The notes below the pieces were generated by a model. The model had not been told where the DNA came from and did no database searches. It worked only from the letters and a program-made list of their open reading frames with translations. From Bacteroidales bacterium (GTDB taxonomy: Bacteria; Bacteroidota; Bacteroidia; Bacteroidales; JAADJA01): 6,597 bases of DNA. Shown here piece after piece: positions 1-5,506 of this stretch (position 1 is the stretch's first letter; the number at the start of each line of letters is the position of its first letter). The stretch covers positions 1-6,597 of the forward strand of contig DAOVYU010000061.1 in NCBI GenBank assembly GCA_030635465.1, in the 5' to 3' direction. A program made the position numbers and the translations under genes.

Positions 1-1
1 T

Positions 2-211
2 AAGAAAGTAATCGCTTTTATTCCGGGTACTGTTTTAAGCGTTTATGTTAAAAAAAATAAGCGGGTTCAAGAAGGAGATAAACTTATGGTTTTAGAAGCT
101 ATGAAGATGAGAAATGAACTTACTTCGCCAATCGGAGGCACCATTAAAGATATTTATGTTCAAGCAAATTCAAAAGTAACAAAAGGAGAACTTTTACTTG
201 AATTTGTATAG
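2..211 (+). CDS. Biotin carboxyl carrier protein / biotinyl domain, 3' part only
   Basis: This is the last 69 codons of a gene that begins upstream of the window. The reading frame is open from base 2 to the TAG at 209-211. The translation is a complete-looking biotinyl (lipoyl-like) domain: an IPGTV strand at the start, then EGD, the hallmark EAMKM with the biotin-accepting lysine at codon 104-106, then SPIGGTI and a closing GELLLEF strand. Such domains carry carboxybiotin between the carboxylase and carboxyltransferase halves of biotin enzymes. In Bacteroidota a domain of this kind often forms a small separate subunit beside acyl-CoA (propionyl-CoA type) carboxylase or methylmalonyl-CoA/oxaloacetate decarboxylase subunits; which enzyme it serves cannot be told without the upstream genes. 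Identification of the domain is very secure, the partner enzyme is not. Confidence 0.93.
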   Translation, partial: KKVIAFIPGTVLSVYVKKNKRVQEGDKLMVLEAMKMRNELTSPIGGTIKDIYVQANSKVTKGELLLEFV

Positions 212-257
212 CGTTGTTTACTTCCCTGGTTATACTTTAATTATTTCCTTATTTTTA

Positions 258-288
258 AAATATATACTTTGTTTTAAAGTATATATTT
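258..288. repeat. Perfect 13-bp inverted repeat overlapping the -33 promoter box
   Basis: The arms 258-270 (AAATATATACTTT) and 276-288 (AAAGTATATATTT) are exact reverse complements around a 5-nt centre. The right-hand end of the left arm and the first centre base form the TTTG taken as the -33 box. The stem is almost all A/T and is not followed by a T-run, so it is a poor intrinsic terminator for the preceding gene. Its position suits an operator bound by a dimeric regulator, which is inference. Confidence 0.6.
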
Positions 289-300
289 GATTTATCTTTG
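268..300 (+). promoter_or_regulatory. Bacteroidota-type promoter for the thioredoxin-pan-radA operon
   Basis: A TTTG at 268-271 is followed after 21 nt by TATCTTTG at 293-300, an exact match to the TAnnTTTG -7 element used by the primary sigma factor of Bacteroidota, with a normal distance to the -33 box. Transcription would start roughly at 305-308, about 17-20 nt before the ATG at 325. It is the only strong promoter seen ahead of the six-gene block, so it probably drives the whole operon. Confidence 0.7.
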
Positions 301-324
301 CACCTCCTAAATTCTTCTTGTGAG

Positions 325-840
325 ATGTTAACAATTAAAAAAATAGCTATAACTATTATTTTATCAATCACATTGATAAATCTGTCTGCTCAACTAGATT
401 CATCACTCATGCAACAAAATGCTGCTTATGAACTTATAGTTGGTAAATGTGACAGAGTCGATCTTCAGAAAGGAGATTTTAGTAAATACTTTTTTGAAGA
501 ATACATCAATTATCAACTTGATAGTGAGTTGTTATATAACATCAAAAATAAAATTTTCAATTGCTCTATTACAATTGTTCTGGGAACATGGTGTCATGAT
601 AGTCAGCAACAAGTTCCAAGATTCATTAAAATATTAGACAAACTTGATTATAATACAAACTATTTGGAGATTATTTGTGTTGATAAAGAAAAAAAAGCTG
701 GCGATATAAACTTATCTACAATGGATATAGAAAGAGTTCCAACCTTTATTTTTTACAAAGATGGCAAAGAGTTAGGGAGGATTATCGAAACTCCCGCGAA
801 ATCAATGGAAATTGACACATATAATATTTTAAGCAAATAA
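325..840 (+). CDS. Secreted thioredoxin-family protein with a CxxS active site
   Basis: A 171-residue protein. The frame can be extended to a TTG at 298, but that TTG is the last part of the -7 promoter box, so I start at the ATG at 325. This gives a standard signal peptide: lysines at 5-6, a hydrophobic core at 7-20, and a likely cleavage after LSA (residue 22), placing it in the periplasm. The thioredoxin fold is shown by a central strand ITIVLGTW, the active-site motif WCHDS with C90, a following helix (QQQVPRF), a strand ending at EIICVD, and the cis-proline in RVPTF (P139), then the closing FIFYKDGKELGRI hairpin. The second active-site cysteine is replaced by serine (S93), so it is a monothiol type, better suited to binding or isomerisation or glutaredoxin-like chemistry than to simple dithiol reduction. 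Substrate unknown. It lies 6 nt before panC and leads the operon. Confidence 0.85.
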   Translation: MLTIKKIAITIILSITLINLSAQLDSSLMQQNAAYELIVGKCDRVDLQKGDFSKYFFEEYINYQLDSELLYNIKNKIFNCSITIVLGTWCHDSQQQVPRFIKILDKLDYNTNYLEIICVDKEKKAGDINLSTMDIERVPTFIFYKDGKELGRIIETPAKSMEIDTYNILSK

Positions 841-846
841 TATTTG

Positions 847-1701
847 ATGAGTAATATGCATACAAGTAACACCATTGACGAAGTTAAAAGCCAACTAACT
901 AAAATTAGAGAACAAGGTCTTTCCATTGGTTTTGTCCCAACGATGGGAGCACTACATAAAGGTCATTTAACTCTCATCAAAGAAGCGCGTAAAGAAAATG
1001 ACTTTGTAGTATGTAGTATTTTTGTGAACCCAATTCAATTTAATAACAAAACAGATCTTAAAAAATATCCAAGAAATATTGAATTGGATATGAATATGTT
1101 ACAAAAAGAAAAATGTGATCTGTTATTTTATCCCTCCGAAGACGAGATGTTATCCACTTATCAAGTTGAAGAATTTGATTTTGGTGGTTTAGACCAGGTC
1201 ATGGAAGGAAAATTCAGACCAGGTCATTTTCAAGGAGTTGCTACCATAGTGAAAAGGTTATTTGAAATAATTGAACCACAAAGAGCTTATTTTGGAATGA
1301 AAGACTATCAACAACTGGTGATCATTCATAAAACAATGAAAGATAATAATCTACCAGTTGAAATCGTTCCATGTTCAACTATCAGAGAAAAGGATGGATT
1401 AGCCATGAGCTCAAGAAATCAGTTGTTATCAAAGGTTGAAAGAAAGCAGGCTGCAACTATTTATAAGGTTTTAAAGAAAACTAAAATCCATTCGGGATTT
1501 TATACTGTTAATGAAATAAAGCAATATGTGGAAGCTCAGTTTGAAAAGTCAAAAAATTTCAAACTAGAATATATTGAAATTACAGACATGTATACTTTAA
1601 AACCATTGAAGGCGTGGACCCAAAGTAATAACGTTATTGCTTGTATAGCGATACAAGTTGGAAATGTTCGATTAATTGACAATATTATTTTATTTTCGTA
1701 A
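847..1701 (+). CDS. panC: Pantothenate synthetase (pantoate--beta-alanine ligase)
   Basis: A 284-residue cytoplasmic enzyme, normal for the family, that joins pantoate and beta-alanine at the expense of ATP (via pantoyl-adenylate) to make pantothenate, the precursor of coenzyme A. Visible hallmarks are IGFVPTMGALHKGH (residues 27-40) with the HxGH nucleotide-binding histidines H37 and H40, FVNPIQF (59-65) in the pantoate site, FGMKDYQQL (149-157), and STIREKDGLAMSSRN (177-191), whose MSSR is the KMSKS-like ATP loop. A TTG directly precedes the chosen ATG at 847; an ATG at 856 is a further option, but the typical TI(D/E)EV start region fits either. Its product beta-alanine supply comes from panD immediately downstream (12-nt gap). 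panB, which makes ketopantoate, is not in the window. Confidence 0.97.
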   Translation: MSNMHTSNTIDEVKSQLTKIREQGLSIGFVPTMGALHKGHLTLIKEARKENDFVVCSIFVNPIQFNNKTDLKKYPRNIELDMNMLQKEKCDLLFYPSEDEMLSTYQVEEFDFGGLDQVMEGKFRPGHFQGVATIVKRLFEIIEPQRAYFGMKDYQQLVIIHKTMKDNNLPVEIVPCSTIREKDGLAMSSRNQLLSKVERKQAATIYKVLKKTKIHSGFYTVNEIKQYVEAQFEKSKNFKLEYIEITDMYTLKPLKAWTQSNNVIACIAIQVGNVRLIDNIILFS

Positions 1702-1706
1702 ATTTG
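1676..1706 (+). promoter_or_regulatory. Possible internal promoter for panD
   Basis: TTG at 1676-1678, a 20-nt spacer, then TAAATTTG at 1699-1706, a full match to TAnnTTTG. The -7 box begins on the panC stop codon. The predicted transcription start (about 1711-1713) would fall within a few bases of the panD ATG at 1714, giving an almost leaderless message. In DNA this AT-rich, such a match can occur by chance, so confidence is limited. Confidence 0.35.
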
Positions 1707-1713
1707 TTTCACC

Positions 1714-2061
1714 ATGCAAATTGAAGTTCTAAAATCAAAAATTCATAAGGCTACCATTACGCATGCCGATCTTAATTATATAGGAAGTATTGCTATTGAT
1801 GAAAATCTACTTGAAGCAGCAAATTTGATTGAAAATGAAAAGGTGCATATTTATAATATCACCAATGGGGAAAGACTGGAAACCTATATAATCAAAGGAG
1901 AAAGAGGTTCAGGTATCATTTCTTTAAATGGTGCTGCCGCTCGTAAAGCAGCAGTTGGAGACAAGGTTATAATCATCTCTTATGCTGCCATGGATTTTGA
2001 ACAAGCAAAAAACTTCAAACCAACTATATTATTTCCTGACGATAATAATAATTTGAAGTAA
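1714..2061 (+). CDS. panD: Aspartate 1-decarboxylase proenzyme
   Basis: A 115-residue pyruvoyl enzyme that decarboxylates L-aspartate to beta-alanine, the second substrate of PanC. The self-cleavage site is intact: Y22-I23-G24-S25, where S25 becomes the pyruvoyl group of the alpha chain. Residues equivalent to the known active site of the E. coli enzyme are at the same numbers: K9, H11, R54, T57, Y58, N72 and the following GAAA stretch. The ERGSG loop (63-67) and the C-terminal VIIISYAAM strand are also typical. The length matches the short bacterial form, and no extra domain is present. It starts at ATG 1714 and ends 5 nt before the next gene. Identification is essentially certain. Confidence 0.97.
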   Translation: MQIEVLKSKIHKATITHADLNYIGSIAIDENLLEAANLIENEKVHIYNITNGERLETYIIKGERGSGIISLNGAAARKAAVGDKVIIISYAAMDFEQAKNFKPTILFPDDNNNLK

Positions 2062-2066
2062 TTATT

Positions 2067-3083
2067 TTGAAAAAAATTATCCTTAATGTATTAAAAATAA
2101 TTTTCTTCCTTGGGCTAGGTATATTCTTTATCTGGCTATTTATGCATAACCTTACTGATGAAGAAAAGAAAGAGATCTATTCCTCATTTATTGGAGCTAA
2201 TTACTGGTGGGTTGGACTTTCAATTATTATTATGTTTTTAAGTCATTACAGCAGGACTATCAGGTGGAAAATATTGGTAGAAGCATTGGGTTATAAACCA
2301 AGTACAAAGAATTTATTTCTAGCCCTTTTAATTGGATATTTTGCCAATCTAGCCTTACCTCGCCTCGGTGAAGTTACCCGATGCGGAATCGTTACACGAT
2401 ACGAAAAAATACCTTTTCAGAAAATGATTGGAACTGTAGTTACTGAAAGGGCGATAGATTTATTAAGTTTGTTCATTATGTTTGTTTTAGCATTTTTTCT
2501 GCACCTGGATAAAGTAGCAAAGTTTAAAGAACTGGGAATATATATTAGAGCCAGGGAAAACTTTGATAAAATTGAAAACCCGGGAATTTATTATTGGGTA
2601 ACTATTTTATTGTTTATTGGGTTGTTTTTACTATTAATTAAATATAGACATAAAATTTCCCATTTTAATTGGTACCAAAAAATTAAAAATATCATTTTTG
2701 GATTCTTAGAAGGATTAAAATCATTATTCAAAATCAAAAAACCATTTTGGTTTATTTTTCACTCAATTTTTATTTGGGTTGCTTATTTGTTCATGGCTTG
2801 GGTTGTTTTTTTTAGTTTACCTGAAACGAGTCATTTAGGACTTGATGTAGGAATAGCAGTATTGGTATTTGGTTCCATAGGAATTATTATTATACAAGGT
2901 GGGATTGGGATTTATCCCTGGATTGTTGCCCAGATCCTATTATTATTTCATATATCAGGAACAAAAGGCTATGCAATGGGATGGATTTTATGGACTGGTC
3001 AAACCGTCATGATATTACTCTCTGGTTTGATATCAATGATCTTATTACCATTTTTAAATGATAAAAAGCATGAAGAAGCTTGA
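2067..3083 (+). CDS. UPF0104 / lysylphosphatidylglycerol synthase TM-region (flippase-like) membrane protein
   Basis: A 338-residue polytopic inner-membrane protein of the family related to the membrane half of MprF. I count about eight hydrophobic segments: near 6-25, 46-60, 82-97, 128-147, then four or more between about 175 and 333. Family marks include SRTIRW (62-67), the loop FANLALPRLGEVTR (92-105), TERAIDLLS (126-134) and GGIGIYP (278-284). The soluble aminoacyl-transferase domain of MprF is absent, so it is not a lysyl-PG synthase; related proteins are thought to move lipids or lipid-linked molecules, but the role of this branch is not known. The start is the TTG at 2067: an in-frame stop at 2049-2051 leaves no upstream ATG, and the first internal ATG (residue 26) would remove the first membrane segment. 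It lies 5 nt after panD and overlaps rfaE2. Confidence 0.85.
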   Translation: MKKIILNVLKIIFFLGLGIFFIWLFMHNLTDEEKKEIYSSFIGANYWWVGLSIIIMFLSHYSRTIRWKILVEALGYKPSTKNLFLALLIGYFANLALPRLGEVTRCGIVTRYEKIPFQKMIGTVVTERAIDLLSLFIMFVLAFFLHLDKVAKFKELGIYIRARENFDKIENPGIYYWVTILLFIGLFLLLIKYRHKISHFNWYQKIKNIIFGFLEGLKSLFKIKKPFWFIFHSIFIWVAYLFMAWVVFFSLPETSHLGLDVGIAVLVFGSIGIIIIQGGIGIYPWIVAQILLLFHISGTKGYAMGWILWTGQTVMILLSGLISMILLPFLNDKKHEEA

Positions 3084-3564
3084 AATAATCAATTTCAAAA
3101 TACTGGATGAAAGCAACTTAAAGCAGCAACTGGCTATCTGGAGGTTCCTTAATAAAAAAATTGTCTTTACAAATGGTTGTTTTGATATCATTCATTTAGG
3201 ACACATTGATTACCTATCAAAAGCTAAGGATTTAGGTGATATTTTATTAATTGGCCTGAATACTGATGATTCTGTAAAACGGCTCAAGGGAAATAACAGG
3301 CCCATTAAAAATCAATTAGAAAGATCAGTTTTATTAGCTTCCCTGCAGTTTGTAGATGGAGTAATTCTGTTTGATGAGGATACACCTTACAATTTAATTA
3401 AAAAAGTTAAACCAGAAATTTTGGTAAAAGGCAGCGATTATAAAAAAGAAGAAATTGTAGGAGTGGATATTATTGAAAGTGTAGGAGGTGAAATTATTAC
3501 TATCGATTTTCTAGAAGGATATTCTACAACATCTATTCTGGACAAAATTAAAAAGGATATCTAA
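3070..3564 (+). CDS. rfaE2: D-glycero-beta-D-manno-heptose 1-phosphate adenylyltransferase (RfaE2, HldE C-terminal domain type)
   Basis: A 164-residue stand-alone nucleotidyltransferase. It transfers AMP from ATP to heptose 1-phosphate, giving ADP-heptose for lipopolysaccharide core or surface glycan synthesis. The cytidylyltransferase-fold signature FTNGCFDIIHLGH spans 33-45 with the catalytic HxGH at H42-H45; then come GLNTDDSVKRLKG, RPIKNQLER, LVKGSDYKKEEIVG and the C-terminal GYSTTSILDKI, which together fit RfaE2 better than glycerol-3-phosphate cytidylyltransferase. In E. coli this domain is fused to the kinase as HldE; here it is separate and no kinase gene is in view. Two in-frame ATGs exist: 3058 (168 residues, 26-nt overlap with the previous gene) and 3070 (14-nt overlap); I prefer 3070 because MKKLEII is a more usual start. 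The overlap suggests translational coupling. Confidence 0.88.
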   Translation: MKKLEIINFKILDESNLKQQLAIWRFLNKKIVFTNGCFDIIHLGHIDYLSKAKDLGDILLIGLNTDDSVKRLKGNNRPIKNQLERSVLLASLQFVDGVILFDEDTPYNLIKKVKPEILVKGSDYKKEEIVGVDIIESVGGEIITIDFLEGYSTTSILDKIKKDI

Positions 3565-3573
3565 AACTTAATT

Positions 3574-4938
3574 ATGGCTAAGTCTAAAACCACATTCTTC
3601 TGTCAAAACTGTGGTGCCCAATCCTCAAAATGGATAGGAAAATGCCCTTCATGTTTTGAGTGGAATACATATGTTGAAGAAGTCATACAAAGAGAAAGTG
3701 GTAAAAATAAATCCACAATATTTTCCCAAAATGTTGCCAAACCTGTAAAAATAAAAGAAATTAAAAGTGGCAATGAAACCCGGATTAACACAAAGGACCA
3801 GGAATTGAATCGGGTACTTGGCGGAGGCCTAGTTACAGGTTCCTTAGTATTAGTCGGAGGTGAACCAGGTATTGGAAAATCAACATTATTATTGCAAATC
3901 GCATTAAATTTAGCTGGTTTACGTGTATTGTATATTACTGGAGAGGAAAGCGAACAACAAATAAAAATGCGTGCCAATCGTATTGGTTCCAGCAATGAAG
4001 ATTGCTACATACTTGCTGAAACGCAAACTCAAAATATCTTTCAACATATTGAAAATATTCAGCCACAGCTCGTTATTATTGATTCTATTCAAACATTACA
4101 TACAGAGATCATTGATTCATCTGCTGGAAGTATTTCTCAAATTAGAGAATGCGCAGCTGAATTTCAAAAGTATTCAAAAGTTACAAATACTCCGGTAGTA
4201 TTAATTGGACATATAACTAAAGATGGAGGTTTAGCAGGCCCGAAACTACTGGAACATATGGTAGATACGGTCCTCCAATTTGAAGGTGAACGTAATTATG
4301 GTTATCGCATCATAAGGGCTGTTAAAAACAGGTTTGGATCAACAGCCGAGTTAGGTATTTATGAAATGCATGATGCTGGTTTAAGACAAGTTACTAATCC
4401 ATCCGAAATACTAATTTCTCATCGTGATACCCAATTGAGTGGAATTACAATTGCTGCAATGATGGAAGGCCTTCGTCCTATGATGATTGAAACCCAAGCT
4501 CTTGTGAGTACTGCAGCTTATGGAACACCTCAACGTTCTTCAACAGGATTTGATGCAAGAAGACTAAATATGTTATTAGCTGTTTTAGAAAAACGATGTG
4601 GTTTTAAATTGGGAACAAAAGATGTATTTTTAAATATCGCAGGAGGATTGAAAGTAGATGATCCTGCATTGGATCTTGCTATTATCAGTTCAATATTATC
4701 ATCAAGTGAAGATATTCCGGTTGATCAAAACATATGTTTTGCTGGTGAAATTGGTTTATCTGGGGAAATCAGATCAATTAATCGTATCGATCAACGGATA
4801 AGTGAAGCCAATAAGTTGGGCTTTGAAAAAATTGTTATTTCCAAATACAATCAAAAATCAATTGATCGTAAGAAGCTGAATATTGAAATAATTTCGGTCA
4901 GCAAAGTAGATGAAGTCTTTAATATATTATTCGGTTAA
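3574..4938 (+). CDS. radA: DNA repair protein RadA (Sms)
   Basis: A 454-residue protein of standard length and layout. An N-terminal zinc finger has C10-x2-C13 and C24-x2-C27. A RecA-like ATPase follows with Walker A GGEPGIGKST (95-104), the TGEES segment just after it, and Walker B LVIID ending at D170. The RadA-specific KNRFG motif is at 251-255. The C-terminal third is the Lon-protease-like domain, including DVFLNIAGGLKVDDPALDLAI from 350, which in RadA acts as a ring scaffold and not as a protease. RadA is a DnaB-like helicase that drives branch migration of recombination intermediates with RecA. The gene begins 9 nt after rfaE2 and is the last of the operon, followed by a terminator. Its DNA work has no obvious link with the upstream metabolic genes. 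Confidence 0.97.
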   Translation: MAKSKTTFFCQNCGAQSSKWIGKCPSCFEWNTYVEEVIQRESGKNKSTIFSQNVAKPVKIKEIKSGNETRINTKDQELNRVLGGGLVTGSLVLVGGEPGIGKSTLLLQIALNLAGLRVLYITGEESEQQIKMRANRIGSSNEDCYILAETQTQNIFQHIENIQPQLVIIDSIQTLHTEIIDSSAGSISQIRECAAEFQKYSKVTNTPVVLIGHITKDGGLAGPKLLEHMVDTVLQFEGERNYGYRIIRAVKNRFGSTAELGIYEMHDAGLRQVTNPSEILISHRDTQLSGITIAAMMEGLRPMMIETQALVSTAAYGTPQRSSTGFDARRLNMLLAVLEKRCGFKLGTKDVFLNIAGGLKVDDPALDLAIISSILSSSEDIPVDQNICFAGEIGLSGEIRSINRIDQRISEANKLGFEKIVISKYNQKSIDRKKLNIEIISVSKVDEVFNILFG

Positions 4939-4957
4939 CCAGTCTCAAATAGAACAT

Positions 4958-4995
4958 AAAAAAAGCGAACTTTATTTAAAGATCGCTTATTTTTT
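4958..4995. terminator. Bidirectional intrinsic terminator between convergent genes
   Basis: The stem pairs AAGCGA (4963-4968) with TCGCTT (4983-4988), an A/A mismatch, then CTTT (4970-4973) with AAAG (4978-4981) around the loop ATTT. On the + strand it is followed by TATTTTTT (to 4995), and on the - strand the A-run 4958-4964 reads as a seven-T tract. It lies 19 nt after the radA stop and about 20 nt after the stop of the minus-strand small gene, so it can end both transcripts. Confidence 0.8.
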
Positions 4996-5014
4996 CTTGT
5001 TTATTTTTTAGTAG

Positions 5015-5248
5015 TTATTTGCTTCTGTTTCGAAGCTCATAAAACTTTTTACTTCCATATGCCACTCCAAGAGATAATAACAATAGTAATCCTCCTCCAA
5101 TGGGTGAACCTCCTCCAACAGGTATATCACCAGTTCCGGGTCCCCCTGTTCCAGGATCGGGTGGCTGATCAGCAAAAATAGTAGTTGCTAATAAAGTAAA
5201 ACAAATAAGGAGTGTATATACTAAAATATTTCTGACAACTTTTTCCAT
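5015..5248 (-). CDS. Small secreted/membrane-anchored protein with PID-CTERM-like C-terminal signal
   Basis: A 77-residue protein of unknown function. The frame extends to a TTG at 5314, but the ATG at 5248 gives a normal signal peptide (MEKVVRN, hydrophobic core 8-22, likely cleavage after IFA at 26), whereas the longer form would put a 22-residue charged stretch in front of it. The mature part is a short spacer rich in Pro, Gly and Asp (27-48), then a PIGGG motif (49-53), a hydrophobic segment LLLLLSLGVAYG (54-65) and a basic tail ending KKFYELRNRSK. This tripartite end resembles the PID-CTERM sorting tails found in many small Bacteroidota proteins, where the motif is usually PIDGG; here Asp is replaced by Gly. 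With only about 25 residues between the two hydrophobic parts, it is little more than a carrier of the tail. Its own promoter lies upstream. Confidence 0.7.
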   Translation of the reverse strand: MEKVVRNILVYTLLICFTLLATTIFADQPPDPGTGGPGTGDIPVGGGSPIGGGLLLLLSLGVAYGSKKFYELRNRSK

Positions 5249-5352
5249 TACAGACGGCTTTGCTTTTTTTCTATTCCAATGAATTATATTAAACGACAGA
5301 TTTTCAACCAACAAAGGTGATATTTACTGCTTTTGGTACCTATAATTCAGAG

Positions 5353-5384
5353 CAAAATTAGTGATTATTTATAACTTTTACAAA
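5353..5384 (-). promoter_or_regulatory. Bacteroidota-type promoter for the small CTERM-like gene
   Basis: Read on the minus strand, TTTG (5384-5381) is followed after 20 nt by TAATTTTG (5360-5353), a full match to TAnnTTTG. Transcription would begin near 5346-5348, giving a leader of roughly 100 nt to the ATG at 5248. The promoter lies between the hairpin 5411-5445 and the gene, so the small gene is probably expressed independently of the DUF3078 gene. Confidence 0.6.
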
Positions 5385-5410
5385 AAAGATACTATTTTTT
5401 TAATAAGTTT

Positions 5411-5445
5411 CTAGAAATAATTCCCTTTTTGGGAATTATTTCTGG
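5411..5445 (-). terminator. Strong hairpin downstream of the DUF3078 gene, probable terminator
   Basis: AGAAATAATTCCC (5413-5425) and GGGAATTATTTCT (5431-5443) are perfect 13-bp inverted repeats around five T (five A on the minus strand); on the + strand a U-G and a C-G pair could extend it to 15. It lies 61 nt after the DUF3078 stop at 5507. No clear T-tract follows on the minus strand, so this is not a textbook intrinsic terminator; it may end or stabilise the 3' end of that message. Confidence 0.5.
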
Positions 5446-5506
5446 CTTGTTATTTTGTTATATCTTACAAAATCAAATTTCTTCATGATCAGTAGGATTT
5501 AAATTT

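Noticed and set aside
70..90. AAGAAGGAGAT followed by an ATG, looking like a strong Shine-Dalgarno and start
   Set aside because: It is inside the biotinyl domain and encodes the conserved QEGDKLMVLEAMKM region; it is codon content and Bacteroidota rarely depend on such sites.
440..637. Open frame of 65 codons on the + strand
   Set aside because: It lies wholly inside the thioredoxin gene in another frame, with no recognisable motif and no start context.
812..846. Possible promoter before panC (TTG at 812-814 and TAATATTTG at 838-846)
   Set aside because: The downstream element has one base too many between TA and TTTG and the spacing is at the long limit; panC is only 6 nt after the previous gene and is likely read from the operon promoter.
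3603..3995. 130-codon open frame on the minus strand
   Set aside because: It is antisense to the zinc-finger and Walker A region of radA, whose protein is unmistakable; the antisense translation resembles no family.
3971..4198. 75-codon open frame on the + strand
   Set aside because: Shadow frame inside radA with low-complexity, hydrophobic content.
5312..5319. CACCTTTG on the minus strand as the -7 box of the small gene
   Set aside because: It has a mismatch to TAnnTTTG and no TTG at the right distance; the site at 5353-5384 matches fully with a 20-nt spacer.
5453..5472. Inverted repeat TTTTGT...ACAAAA
   Set aside because: Only 6 bp, nearly all A/T, with an 8-nt loop; expected by chance in this composition.
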